From positions 80,142,643 to 80,206,642 of the forward strand of contig CM049307.1 of the NCBI GenBank assembly GCA_026874595.1: a stretch of DNA of 64,000 bases, read 5' to 3'. Source of the stretch: Sipunculus nudus. Its lineage: Eukaryota; Annelida; Sipuncula; Golfingiida; Sipunculidae. The notes beneath the pieces were generated by a model. That model had not been told where the DNA came from. It saw only the letters and a program-made list of their open reading frames with translations, and made no database searches. This document shows positions 10,665 through 22,492 of the stretch, one piece after another. Made by a program: the position numbers and the translations under genes. Within the stretch, counting starts at the first letter, position 1. Every line of letters begins with the position of its first letter.

Positions 10665-10928
10665 CACTCTACTTTTAATCGCCTTGTCCTTCAGTGAAAT
10701 ATCCAGCTCCTCAACCTGGTTCACATCCGTCAGGGGAAACTGGACCCCGTCTGACATTCCAGTTTCTTGTGATCCCTCTCCCTTCCAAGCAAGCAGCTTC
10801 AACAGGAGCTTTCTATTGGCAGCCTGTTCATTGAGGATGTCACCGAAAGTCACGTGGACTTTGGTGACAGCTTTTGGTAGCTCTTTTTCAAATGCTGTAA
10901 TATTGTTGTGAATATCAGTGAAGTACTC
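10665..10928 (-). pseudogene. DUF4806-like exon on minus strand (gene fragment or pseudogene)
   Basis: The minus strand is open for 88 codons between an AG (after gatttaag, 10929-10930) and a GTGAGA donor (10659-10664), with both boundaries in phase 0. The peptide has a leading helix-rich part (ITAFEKELPKAVTKVHVTFG, then LNEQAANRKLLLKLL) and FPLTDVNQVEELDISLKDKA..SRVV. The second part resembles the start of the DUF4806 domain of animal proteins, where FPL..(V/L)..LE..L.D....(K/R)..(L/V)V is typical. The rest of that domain (VGG..v...L..l) was not found downstream. It may belong with other weak minus-strand exon-like segments at 12628-12734 and 15510-15638. Function unknown; the family call is from memory of the pattern. 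Confidence 0.4.
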
Positions 10929-11199
10929 CTTAAATCATATACAGCAGGTAATAGTTTAAATCAAAATACAAATAATTCCAGAACAAGTTTAATGCTTAAT
11001 TTTTATACAAATATATTATCAATGGATATCATATGATCCTTTCTGGGCATAGCCGCTGCATATGTTTATAGGACACAAGTAAAAATGCAGAAATCACGTC
11101 TTATAAGTATGTTATGGCATTACTGACAACTTTTTGTACTTATAATATACATATAAGTTAATCTAATTACAGTTACACAACATGCTAACTTTTACTGGT

Positions 11200-11790
11200 T
11201 AATTGTGTAAATCATTTACTTTAATATTAAAACATTGCTCTATATATATTAAAAATAACATTTTTTTTATAATTATTAATTTACCTTCTAGTGCTGCACT
11301 TTTGCAGTTACAATTTCATTCAGATATGAGTCTTCGGCAGTTTTTGATGGAACCTGACGCTGACACTGCGTGTCTTCTATCCATATGTATTTCTTGACTT
11401 ATCCCTGCATCAACAGCTTTCTGCCTGTTGTTTTCCTTTCTCTGTAACCCGATGTGATTAGTTAGCTAAACACATAGGTATACTTAATTTTATATATAAA
11501 ATTATTTCAGTTCTGTTCCATTGAATAGTTAGTCATTAATTACTAAAAGTTATTCACTTATTAAAACAAATTAAGTGCTTAATGGAATCATCGTAGAAGG
11601 TTATTGAAGATATATGAAGTTAAATGATAGTATTGAATTGTTTATGTTTGTTATTAATAATTCATATGGAATGATGGAATACTAACTCAATATACTTGGA
11701 CACTTTCCCGTCTAGTAATAGAAGTTCATCAGCGCTCCTGTTGCTGCATCCTCCCAGGAAATTATATTTGAGGCTTCGGATGAAACTTGC
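11200..11790 (-). other. Weak exon-like segments, minus strand
   Basis: Two stretches look spliced but are broken. 11285-11446 has an acceptor gggttacag and a donor gtaaat, but every frame is stopped. 11710-11798 reads SLKYNFLGGCSNRSADELLL after an acceptor-like ttgttgcaag. They may be remains of the same decayed gene as 10665-10928. Confidence 0.2.
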
Positions 11791-12125
11791 AACAAAAAGA
11801 ACAAAACATTATTGGTACATCTGAGAGAACAACAATATTTTATGACAGTTCTGTATCTCAGAAAGTACAAAATAATTTAGTATCATGAAGTCAATGATTT
11901 GCCTACCAAAAGATTTTGTATATATCGGGATTAAAAAAAATGCCAGACTAAAGAATTTTATGCTTAATAATTTTCAAGTATGCTTAGTTAACAGAATGAA
12001 TGTTCAGCATTTTGATATAAAATATGTTCTCTCTGTTTATATAAATATTAGATTTTCAAAATAAATTTCACTATTTCAATATTGTTAAAGCAACTCTCCT
12101 TTCTACCAAATTGTTGGTTTCTTGC

Positions 12126-12427
12126 TTCACTAGCGAGATAGTTCGATCCGCTTTTATTTGCAGCCCGTAACACACCCCCTCTTGAGAGCGTTCAGCTATC
12201 AGAACAAGACTAATTATCCCAGGAGTCTCACCTTTGTGAGCTTATTCCATGGGCCACAAAGTTAACCGTCACGTTGGGCGAGCCCCCATTTTGTCACAAA
12301 GACTAATTTTTCAGACTGGGCCGAACCCATGTTGGTGGCCAACAAGTCCGGCGTACCAACCGCTTCACCAGCCAACAAGTTTCACTAGCGGGACAGTTCG
12401 GTCCGCTTTTATGTGCTCCCCGTAACA
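12126..12427 (-). mobile_element. TRIM-like miniature LTR retroelement, minus strand
   Basis: Read on the minus strand: a 136-bp LTR (12427 to 12292) starts TGTTACGGGG, contains ATAAAAGCGGACC and ends TGTGACA. Just inside is tgggggctcgcccaacg (12272-12288), a good primer-binding-site candidate matching the start of the tRNA-Pro-type site TGGGGGCTCG. Then come about 100 bp without ORFs and a polypurine tract aagagggggtg. Last is the first ~47 bp of a second LTR (12172 to 12126), which repeats TGTTACGGG, AAATAAAAGCGGA and CTAGTGAA before homology stops. No gag or pol. This is either a TRIM or an internally deleted element with a truncated 3' LTR. Confidence 0.65.
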
Positions 12428-12627
12428 ATATATTTTGCCATTGGAGACCCCATTAACCTTTAGTAAAATTAGAAACATTACAAAATATACATGTTATTTT
12501 ACAATACTTATTTTTCCCAAAAGACAGTGCCAATTAAGTGTCTACCATATACTAAGGCCACCTCTCAATTGCGGCCAAATTTTTGGTACCGTCAGTGTCC
12601 GTAATTTACAGGTTCTTCTGTATGTAC

Positions 12628-12734
12628 CTTGTGTCCCCTCTCTTCAGCGATGCCTTCAGCCAGGTTTCTTCTCTTATGCTGTCGTTCCAGATGACGCAGT
12701 TCGACGGGAAGCATGTCGTTGCAAAAGCTTATAT
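12628..12734 (-). other. Exon-like segment, minus strand
   Basis: The minus strand has an acceptor gtaatttatttag (just above 12734) and a donor GTACAT after CACAAG (12628). The frame between reads ISFCNDMLPVELRHLERQ and on to AEGIAEERGHK, a charged helical stretch. No family recognised. It could be an upstream exon of the 10665-10928 fragment. Confidence 0.25.
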
Positions 12735-12988
12735 CTAAATAAATTACACAACACGTTAAATAAATCGTGGTCGAGCGGAATGGCATATATAGGTAACATA
12801 TATACATATATTTAAATTCTGGACCAGCTTCTGCGTCAACGTATAAAGGAAGTACAATATTATGAATATAAACATGAAATCAGAACATGTTTTCCCCTGG
12901 CTCATCATTATCGGCATTGCGACTTATCATGAAAGATACAGAAATGGGATCATTAAACTACAAAAGTATACATTAGAAGAAACTGTAT

Positions 12989-12989
12989 T

Positions 12990-13027
<38 letters not shown>
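12989..13027. repeat. (ATT)n microsatellite
   Basis: A TAT/ATT run. It generates the Tyr-rich stretch in the open frame 12862-13107. Confidence 0.9.
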
Positions 13028-13029
13028 AA

Positions 13030-13955
13030 ACTGTTCAATATATGTATGTGTGCTCATTTATCAATTTTATAACGTATTATGTATACGGCGGTAATGGGGA
13101 CAAATAATAAACATAAAACAAATATGAGACCACATGTATACCAGGTAATTAAACACAAGCTAAAACAGTAAAATAAACTCACTGTACCCCACTGTGGGGA
13201 CCTTAAAGAGTATAAACTTCCATATCTGCTATAGAGCTCTTGAACACCATTCCCTTCCCATAATCTTCACCTCTGGCTCCCTTGCATAAAGTTTGATTTT
13301 TTTCGTATCTTGAATCGAACTGACAGTGTTGCGGAGAATTTAACCTCTGAGGTGAAACATGCATATTCATCTACTTGTAATCTTAATGCATATTCTGAAC
13401 AGATTAAAAACGTACTGGTCTACATAAATCTCCATTTCAACAACAGAAAAACCATATTGAACAAATAAAACCTAATGACCAGTTATGCAAATACATGAAC
13501 TTTAAGTTACCCATATAATACTAAGCACTATATGGTGAAAGTAACAAGTGAAGTACGTTCGAAGATTTGCTTAATGTACAAATATCTCCAGAGGTGTTAA
13601 GTACGGTAACCTTTACAACTCCAACAAATTAACAGAAGCGATATAGTCCTGCTTGTAAAAAAAGCGTTTATTTTCTGAAAAACACTCAATAAAAAATCGT
13701 AACAATCAATGCATTAGTTATGCAGATACAGGAGCTTTTGTATCAAATTTTTAGTAATTGTGGAATGCAATAACAGGTCCATCGAATATAGGTGACTTAA
13801 TTTAAGGTGATCACGGAGCTTTTTATGGGCTTCCATGGATGTATAGAAGTTAATAGCCATTGATGAAATGGCTAAATGGTCAATCAATCAAGATCTCCTA
13901 GAGATGGTGCGCTTATATCATTTTAGCCAGATAAAATCTTAACCTAGACCTTCAT
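13030..13955. other. Non-coding interval
   Basis: No supported ORF, repeat partner or structured element seen. Confidence 0.5.
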
Positions 13956-13959
13956 GCGA

Positions 13960-14716
13960 TGTTTAAATAGTGTGAGTATAATTACTGTGTCTGTAATTCT
14001 CTCGAGTTTTTGTGAAAGTCGAATGGTAAAACACTCCTTGCTCATTACCGACGACCGGATGAAATCCTCCGTGTAGCTATCATTTCGGCAAGATAGTTTC
14101 GTGACCTTGAAAAATGCGTTAAGGTCGTCCATATTCTTACTTGACCTCGACCTTCAGGAGACGCACCAATGATTAAAGTACAGCGACTGCGCCTGTAAAT
14201 CTCTAGTGTTATCATGCTAACATTACTCTTGCAAGATCGCTTATTTGACCTAGAAAATATGGCAAGGTTATCCATATGCGCACTTAACCTAGCTCTCTCT
14301 GTTACATCAACTGTGTGAATGTGGTGATTGTATTTCAATTTCTTTAACAGTTATTGTAACACCAGCTTCTTGACAGTCGAGGGATAAAATGCTCGGAACT
14401 CTCCGCTGAAGACCCAGATTCAATTCTTGGCATAGTTATCACTTAAGCAGGATCGAATCTGTGACCTTGAAACCAATGGTTATAGTTTAGTGACTGTGCC
14501 TGTAATTCCCCTGAGTAATTGACTCAACATCACTTTCACATTATCACATCTTTGACTTTAAAATATGCGTCAGGGTCATCCATATGCACACCTGACCTAG
14601 CTCTCAACTTGGTGCATCACAGTGTGTTGACTGTATTTTAATTTGTTTTAAAGTTATTGTAGCACCAGTGCCTTGACAGTTGAGGGGTAAAACGCTCGGA
14701 TCCCTCCGCTGAAGAC
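13960..14716. repeat. ~302-bp tandem repeat family C
   Basis: gacagtcgagggataaaatg (14372) recurs as gacagttgaggggtaaaacg (14674), each followed by ctccgctgaagacc. A more degenerate unit begins near 14016 (gaaagtcgaatggtaaaac). Each unit also holds gtgaccttga and aggtcatccatatgc words. A related single copy is at about 26660-26880. Degenerate repeats of this aaggtca/tgacct type are common in bivalve genomes. Confidence 0.75.
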
Positions 14717-14719
14717 CGT

Positions 14720-15505
14720 TGTTCAAGGCGCGTTGTTTTCTCCAGGTACTTTTTATTCCTTCACCTGCGTTCTCGTTGTGACTGTATGCTTTAAAATGAC
14801 ACAGAAAATCATTTTCGGAATAATATCGAAATCTCAATTTGTTAATTATCAAATCGACAGAAGTGTTGGATGGGAACAAATATACAAGATACAACTGATC
14901 ATTATTGATGATTCACTACCTTCCTCAAACTTGAAATGCAAATGGCCGCCCTAGGTGAGCTTTCGGTTACGGCTCAGAATGCAGCTGGACATATTACTAG
15001 CCACTTATATCAAACATTGATATAATTTTTTTAGCGAACTTGTTAAATACTTTATATTGTTTAATCTAAAACAGATCCATTGACTATTAGTCAGATCCAT
15101 TGATTTTCGGAAATTTACTCTTGTTATATGTATGGAAAATGCAGAACCCCAGGTGGTCATTTATGCACCTTACCTATAAAAGAATTTAGAACTGTTCTTT
15201 AAAATATAAAAAATACACATTCCAATGATTCGAGAAACTTATTTTGTAAATTAAAAGAAGTGAAAATAATCTTAGATGGTGACAATTATTCAAGATTTAA
15301 ATGGATTCAAATTGCTGATTCACAGACTCAATACAGATTTGCAACGACGGCCCCATAACATTTTGTGATATATTCCACTGAAAAAACATTATTAATTTAA
15401 AACATTTAATAATAATACAACTAAAAGTTTAAAATGAAACCTACACGTTTATATTTTTTGTTTCATGCATATTTTTAAGTAATTAAAATTAATCGTTGAT
15501 CAAAC
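14720..15505. other. AT-rich interval without gene
   Basis: Open frames at 14604-14894 (-) and 14733-14954 (+) are low-complexity in character. Nothing supported. Confidence 0.45.
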
Positions 15506-15509
15506 TTAC

Positions 15510-15638
15510 CTGAACACCCGGCTGTTTTCATTCACAATCAAACTCTTCCCTTTCTAAGAATCGACCTTCACATTCTGCAGTCAGATGGTGCTATTCATCA
15601 CAAAGATACCTCGCTTTCCCACATCGTACAGTCTCTAG
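15510..15638 (-). pseudogene. Decayed exon candidate, minus strand
   Basis: 129 bases (43 codons) lie between a good acceptor (ctattttcag) and a consensus donor (CAG|GTAAGT). The frame LETVRCGKARYLCDE*HHLT and on to CEGRFLEREEFDCE* has two internal stops but keeps spaced Cys/His residues. It looks like a dead exon of a Cys-rich protein. Family unknown. Confidence 0.25.
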
Positions 15639-15845
15639 CTGAAAATAGACCAATGATTTAAAAAAAAAAATTCTAAATAAAACTGTCAAATGAAATATTA
15701 ATCCTATTTAAACAAATATATGTTTGTCAATAAGTTATTTTAAAATATTAGTCCAGTACGGATTAAACTGAGAGTGCAACACGTGGCCAGCCATGGGCGC
15801 TACAACACGAGTTACGCCCGTGTCACACAAAAAAAGGGCATCTGT

Positions 15846-15849
<4 letters not shown>

Positions 15850-15897
<48 letters not shown>
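15850..15897. repeat. (TA)n array
   Basis: Pure TA run preceding repeat B copy 2. Confidence 0.95.
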
Positions 15898-15900
<3 letters not shown>

Positions 15901-15927
15901 CAGTTGCATGGAAGGTTAGGAGAGTCC

Positions 15928-16050
15928 TATCTAAAAGAAATTTTGTAGAATAGTATGGTATATCTAAGGATGCATTTGGTAACTTAGGTTATGTCCATCA
16001 TCATATGTTACAATACACACCCACACGTGTTATTATGTACCTATATAGTA

Positions 16051-16095
<45 letters not shown>

Positions 16096-16442
16096 CAATC
16101 AAAACTTATTTATTACTAACCTTCATGTTTTAAAACAGGAAGATCATAGTAGTACAAGCATCAAATTAATGAAGTACTCTTGGCAGCACAGAATGTGGCA
16201 GCTAATAAATCCGTATGGTGGGCACCTCTTTAAAGTGAGCAGTTTGGTCAAGTCCCAAGGTTGCCCATATTATAGAGGTTCGACTGTACTTGCAATAGGT
16301 ATGGGCCTTTATATTTTATTTTTTTTTCCATATATGGCAACTGTCCATAATTATGTAAAACACACTCATTTAACGGCACAACATAATGTTGATATGTGAG
16401 GCGTGAGATATCTGTATACATTATAGTGCACAGTTACACATG
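15928..16442. repeat. Dispersed repeat B, copy 2
   Basis: Same left and right parts as 4874-6062, joined only by a (TA)n tract at 16048-16091 where copy 1 holds the Tigger insertion. It is therefore the empty-site version. Confidence 0.8.
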
Positions 16443-16750
16443 ACGGAATGAGAATTCTTATTGCTTAAGCATGTTGTTAGCTTATTAAACAAACATAAGG
16501 AGAAATATTATGGATAAATTACGAAGAAAAGGCTACACGCTGTAGTTTGCTAGGGTGACCGAGCTGAAAGGACCCAAATCGACCCAAGTCGAATAAGAGA
16601 CGCACTCGATCTAAACATGTAGCGGCACCTGGCATCTGTTGAAGAGACTATCATAAGCTTAACTTAAATCAACTATATCCAGACAGATGGCGCTTCTGGA
16701 GCAGATATCCCAGACTGATGTGTGTCTTTACCTGCACATCGTGGGCCCAA

Positions 16751-17381
16751 CTCGAGAGTGTGAAACTGGTTTTGGTTCAGTGAAACCATTCACTTACTAA
16801 TATCGAAACCGAACTGGGTTTGGCGAAAGTGCGAAACCATCTCCGGAGATGGATTTGGTTTCGGTTTCGCTAAAACCGCCCACCCGATTATAATACTGGA
16901 AACATGGCGGAGGTGGGCCAAAGTAGTGCAATTTTGTTAATTATTTTATTAATGGAAACTGTTTATGCCTGTTAGAGTTAATTGAGCAATGAGTGAGATA
17001 TAAACATTCAATAAGTGTTTTGAATTCAATAATCCCTACTATAACCATGTATAGCTAAAGATGAGCCGCACGTTTCCTGTGCGTCCATGCCGTCTGACAC
17101 ATGTACATGTTGTAAGATGGAGAGAAACAGTCTATTTTCACCATAATTTAATATATATTTCCAGTCACAATAAATCATGCTCTCATTTGGGTCTCAAAGT
17201 GCCAAGGCAAGGATCTCTAGCGTTTGAGAAAATTTTCATCATTAGTTTATTTAATTAATAATAAATAATTTAAAATTTTATCAATATTTTCTATTAAAAC
17301 CGAAACCGTCCACTTAAAATACAAGGTGAAACTATACAGAACCGGTTTTCCCGGAACCGAAACCAGTTTTGAATTTTCGAG
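16751..17381. mobile_element. TIR element (hAT-MITE-like), 631 bp
   Basis: The left end ctcgagagtgtgaaactggt and the inverted right end ctcgaaaattcaaaactggt share most bases, and both continue into GGTTTCGGTT-type words repeated inside (cgaaaccgaa, tttggtttcggtttcg). No target duplication could be confirmed. The 65-codon frame at 17061-17258 is not convincing. Confidence 0.5.
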
Positions 17382-17537
17382 TGCGCCGGTGATTTCGACA
17401 GTGGAATTGATCACCTCTTTTGGACACGAGTCACATACGTCCGCATGTCAAGGTTTATCTATGAAAATATTACACACTTAGGTAATCTGTAAACTGTATA
17501 ACAAACATCGACGTCGAATGGTTGGTTGGTTGGTTTC

Positions 17538-17571
17538 GGGGGGGGGGGGGGGGAGGGTTTTATATACCTGA

Positions 17572-17623
<52 letters not shown>
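17538..17623. repeat. G16 run followed by (TA)n array
   Basis: A G homopolymer at 17538-17553 and TA dinucleotides from about 17573 to 17623. Confidence 0.9.
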
Positions 17624-17625
<2 letters not shown>

Positions 17626-17629
17626 CTAG

Positions 17630-19080
17630 AGCTTATTCAGCATTCGAAAATACACCAAGCGCCATTTAAGACAATATAATTTTTAGGTTAAAACAGTATT
17701 TTTTTTTATTATAAATAGTGTGTATTAAAATGAAATGAAATAGAAAGGGGCCTTTTCACAAACATGAACAAAATTAATAAAAAAATTCCTGAAGACCGAT
17801 TGTTTAAGCGTAGTCTAAACGTAAGTAAAAAGCGAATTTACACTTTATATGTTACCCTTCCCCGAGAAACAGTTGGGATAAAGTTTGTATTTTCCCCCGC
17901 CCCCCCCCCTACATTCTGACACCCATGAATTAACAGAAAATACATAACATCTATATTTTGATATAAGTTATAAAATATCTTTCAAGGATAAGGCTGAATG
18001 GATTTTTATTTGCCAGACAGAAATTTACAGAAGCTTCGTAATTCAAAATTTACTGATCTCGATTTAATGACCGTTTCACGTGTTATTCAATTCTGCGATC
18101 CACACCATATATATAACTGCATTTTGACAGGTATGTGTAGTGATAGTGATGAGCGGCCTTGCTTTCATCGACAGACTGTTTTCTCCTAGAGAACAGGCTA
18201 ATGGGGCAAAAAGCGCCGAGATGAGATCTTTACACGAAGGTCCGGTCGACCAAGCAAAGCGCGCCATAATCAAATTGTCTCAAGAACATTTTAATATCAT
18301 ACAATTAGCATTTTCATATAAAACATGTATATCAGAAAATAATTGATTTTTTGTTTAAGTTATTTCATACAAGATATATTCATATAGGTATTAAATTTGA
18401 TGGCAATATATGTACAGAATGGCTTCTTCTGAATGAAATCTTAGTTATATGGAGAAAAAGTAAAAAAGTCAGCAAGCACTAATTTTTGCCCCCCCCCCCC
18501 CCCCTCCCCCTTCCCAGGCTCAGTTCTACCAAAGTTCTGGAAAAATACTGATACATTCGATCCTCATTATAAGATGCATGGCGAAAGGGATATATGTTGG
18601 AATAATTGAGATTTTTAATTTTTCTTAATCAGTGACCAAAGTGTGAGAAAGAAAGAACAAACGTCAAACATACAGGTGGCGCCACAATATGCGTTTTACT
18701 GCGCTTGGTATAACATACCCACTTTCGTGAGAATACGACCACCCACTCCTGAGAAAAGCTGCTAATAAAACAGACAACTATACCGACAGAGGGCGCACTA
18801 ACGCCGCGCCATGGATATCACTGATTATGAGTTTAAAGTGAACTACATTTATTTCTCAATTGTGGAATAAAATTGTGCTTAGGGTATCTTTTTGTGTACC
18901 TGATTTCTTTTAGAATAGAATGAAATTATTCATCAAAAGGCCATTGTGTACCTGACATTTACGCCAAGGACGGACCTGTCTTGGTAATACAGGAAGGGAA
19001 CAGATAAGTCCAGGCTGGTTGATCATAAAAAATTATGAAGGCAGTATTTTTAAAAGAAAGAAAAGAGCTCCACATTTCCA
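17630..19080. other. Interval without supported gene
   Basis: Short frames at 17998-18189 and 18140-18346 lack motifs. A C homopolymer is at 18489-18504. A near-copy of the GGTGGCGCCACC motif is at about 18676. Confidence 0.45.
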
Positions 19081-19104
19081 GGAAGGGGGGGGGGGGGGGG
19101 TACA

Positions 19105-20085
19105 AGACGATATCTAGCGGTTGAAACTTAAATATCAAGTTACCGTTCCATGTCAGCAGGAATATGTATACTCGTTGTGAGCTTCGAAACTCTTCTAGCT
19201 TATACACTGATTTATGAAGAAACTGTTAAGCTGATTGGTTTAACCTTTACAAGAATTATTCTTCATATTAAGAATTATTAAGGTTCTGCCAGTTTTATAA
19301 GAATAGATTGGGTAAATACGATAGACGATATCTAGCGGTCGAAACTTAAATATCAAGTATCGTTCCATGTCAGCAGGAATTTGCATACAAGTTGTGAGCT
19401 TTTGTTCTGCTCCCAAACCCATCTTTTTAGCGAACCTGTGAGCTTATGCGATGGCGCAGCGTCGTCCGTCAGCCGTCCGCCGTCCAGGGCTGGCTTTCCG
19501 CCGTCGATGGCTGTAAGTCGGAAACCCTCGGAGCTAGCAGTTCCAAATTACATGTAAGAATTGGTCACATGTGAAACTTGGTGCCCATGAGCTTATTATT
19601 GGGTAACTGCATTAATTTAGATATTATAAAGAAAAAGCTTAAAAACCTTTAAAAACCTTCTTCTCTGAAACTGTCCAGCCAAATTGTCCAATATTTCACA
19701 GAAATGATCCCTGGAACTATCTCTCTCAAGTTTGTTCGAATGGTTCTAGTTCGGAGATTTTTGGCCGAGTTACAGGAGGTTGAACTTAGTCATCTGTCCA
19801 AAAAGGCACACTAAAATTAAAATCTCAGAAACGGCTAGAGCTATAATCACCAAATTTTATACCAATGTTGGTCACATATCTGATTTTGAGGTATTGGTGG
19901 CGCCACCTACATTGATGTGTTTTTACAAGCGAAAATGTAATTTTACACTCTTCTAGCTTATACACTGATTTATGATGAAACTGTTTAGCTGATTGGTTTA
20001 AACTTTACAAGAATTATTCTTCTTATTAAGAATTATTAAGGGTTCTGCCAGTTTTATAAGAAAAGATTGGGTAAATACAGTTTTA
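19105..20085. repeat. Shuffled direct repeats around a bivalve-type dispersed repeat
   Basis: agacgatatctagcggt..gaaacttaaatatcaag occurs at 19105 and 19321 (216 bp apart). The ~130-bp block from actcttctagcttatacact to agattgggtaaatac occurs at 19188 and 19947. Between them lies agcgaacctgtgagcttatg with repeated CGTCCG words, then a GGTGGCGCCACC palindrome at 19896-19907. Confidence 0.7.
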
Positions 20086-20439
20086 AAAAAGCATTGTAGC
20101 CAATTGAAAAAAGGTTTTCTGTATTTGAAAACAGATTTGACAATATGCTGAGTTTACGCAGCCAAGTCAAGAGGTCACTCAGTACAAACAGGTGGGGTCC
20201 AGACATCACCATAGCAACTGACCTGGCTCGGGGGGGGGGGGGTCTAGACAATGTGTCTGGACGTCTAGACACAGCGTCTTGACGTCTGGACACAATGTTT
20301 AGATGAAGAATTCCCAGATTATTGGAACTATACCTTTCAACTGTTTGAAAATCTTGGTTTGCATTTTAAGCGAATCGGGTTTATCATCAGGTCACATGTG
20401 AACTGCTGCACCCTCATTTTTTGTTGACCCTATGGCCTT

Positions 20440-21060
20440 TTCTTGCTGCCCAGCGTCCATTTGTGTGTCTGTTTCCGCACATAAACCCGCATATCTCGGG
20501 AACAGTTTGACCGATCAGGCTAAAAATTTTGCACAAATGTAGCCCTTTGATAGCTTTATAACATACACTAAAACTGGTGGCGCCACCTGCAACCATTTTT
20601 GCACAGTGTCCATCTGTCCATCTGCCTTGGAATAATATCACTCATATCTCAGCAGTGGTTTGACTTATGCACCTGAAATTTTGAAGGTTTATACATTCTG
20701 GAAAACTTTCTCGATTTTATGACAGGTGGCGCCACTTACATTTAGGTTTACTCTACAGACATCCAAGCTCATATCTCGGGAACCGCTTGACCGATTGGGC
20801 CAAAATTTTGCATGTGTATAGATTTCACATAGCTCTTCATCATAGGCAAAACTGGTGGCGCCAGCTGACACCACTTATGCACAGCGTCCATCCGTTCATC
20901 TGCCTTGGGATAAAATCACTCATATCTTAGCAGTGGTTTGATTTATCCACCTGAAATTTTGCAGGTTTATACATCCTGGACAATTTTCTCGATTTTATGA
21001 CAGGTGGCACCACCTACATTCACGTTTAAGCTGCAGACACCCATGCTAATATACAACACA
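20440..21060. repeat. ~280-bp tandem repeat carrying GGTGGCGCCACC
   Basis: ctgccttgg..ataa.atcactcatatct starts at 20622 and 20900; atatctcggga starts at 20491 and 20771. Each unit holds a palindromic word: exact at 20576-20587, near-exact at about 20725, 20855 and 21004. It is related to the cluster at 47300-48057. Confidence 0.8.
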
Positions 21061-21069
21061 TCTCCCTCT

Positions 21070-22375
21070 ATTCCCCTTGCCACTTAATCCATGCCTTACT
21101 TCACCCATCCCACTCTGATTTCTGCGGATACACATATTCGCTTGTCGACTACCCATATTCTAGTTTTAAAATGTCCTAGTCTGCAACTAGCAGGTCCGAA
21201 ATGTCCATTTTGCTGAAATCATAATGATTTAGGTAGATATGCAGGACTTAAAAGGATTAATATTAAATTTTAAAAATAAACCTCCATTCAAACTCCCAAA
21301 CTTTGCATAGGTTCGCATTAGGCCTGTAGGCCTTGTTTTAAAAAAAGCAAGATAACGCCAAAAATTACCCGAATTATCAATGTTGATTATTTATTAATTA
21401 TTAATTTATTATTTTATCAAATTTATTTCACTTTCTTAGGTCTTGGGTTGATTCCATTTTTATATCAATTAGAAATAATCCTTAATGTATGATTATTATC
21501 CTTCTGTTAAATACATATACTTTTAAATGATGTGGGAACTTTGTTATGTTGTAAAATGTGATGGTGATCATGAAATGTCAAGACATGTGAAAATCACTGG
21601 GTAATGTGACGTTTGCCGAAATCTCATGTGGCATCTTACGTAATAATATTTTATTTTGTAAATTGTGATAATCTTATAAAATATGGTGGAGATAATCTTT
21701 TTTATATGATGTTTGAATCTGACGTATTACCCCAAGCAAATTAAAAGTTTGTGTCATATGAGCGATAAATACGTCATCTTGAAGACTGAAGAGGGTAAAC
21801 ACTAAAACCATGGAACTCGAAGGATCTTGCTCAAAGTCCAGACACGGTGTCTACTATTCTGTCAGTTATACAACGATCCATGCTTTATAGCACCCCGGAT
21901 TTAAAACTTTTCTCGGCGTGACTGGTGAATTTCTTGTGGAAGGATCGGCAATGACCAAACGTGATAAAAAATACATCATTATGAATTTTAATCTGAGCTC
22001 GAACCCAGCCAAACCTGTCCCATTTTCCGTATAAACACTCTAGAATATGTCAATTCGCCCCTTAGTTTAAATACATTTAAATACATTAAATAATTTAGGA
22101 ATTTTTAAATTTTTCTCTTCTTTTTGGGGTGGGGGCAAACAATATACTTGTAAATTTCCATGGGCTTATATGTCGATAAGACTTTTTAATGATGACATCG
22201 TCATCATGGAAATTGAGTGCAATGTGAGATCAATGAAATGACGTCATAATACGATCCTGTTGGTTCCAGCCGGGAGAGAATCACTTTAAATTATTGTAAC
22301 CATTCAGAGAAACCTATCTTTTTGAATTACTGAACGCCGTCACTGTGTTGTATTTAGGTCTCTGACTTTACTTTT
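21070..22375. other. Interval without supported gene
   Basis: No open frame of note. A small hairpin aggcctgtaggcct near 21320 closes the preceding repeat. TGACGTCA occurs near 22239. Confidence 0.45.
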
Positions 22376-22384
22376 TTGAGTGTA

Positions 22385-22492
22385 AAGAGCTGGGCGGGCG
22401 GAGGGTCTCAGAAAAGTTTCCTCCATGACGTCACAGTTCGGCACTCACCACAAGTCAATCAGGGACTGCACGGTACAGTGTTGTAAGTTTGT
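22385..22492 (+). promoter_or_regulatory. Promoter-like segment ending in a splice donor
   Basis: A GC-box-like gggcgggcgg (22392-22401), a perfect CRE palindrome TGACGTCA (22426-22433) and a consensus donor GTAAGT (22493) lie within about 110 bp in a GC-enriched patch. An ATG at 22425 opens a short frame to the donor. It could be a 5' exon of the possible spliced unit at 24011-25063, but that link is inference. Confidence 0.3.

Noticed and set aside
21310-21340. Helitron 3' end at the hairpin aggcctgtaggcct
   Set aside because: The hairpin is followed by TGTTTT, not CTRR-T at the expected spacing.
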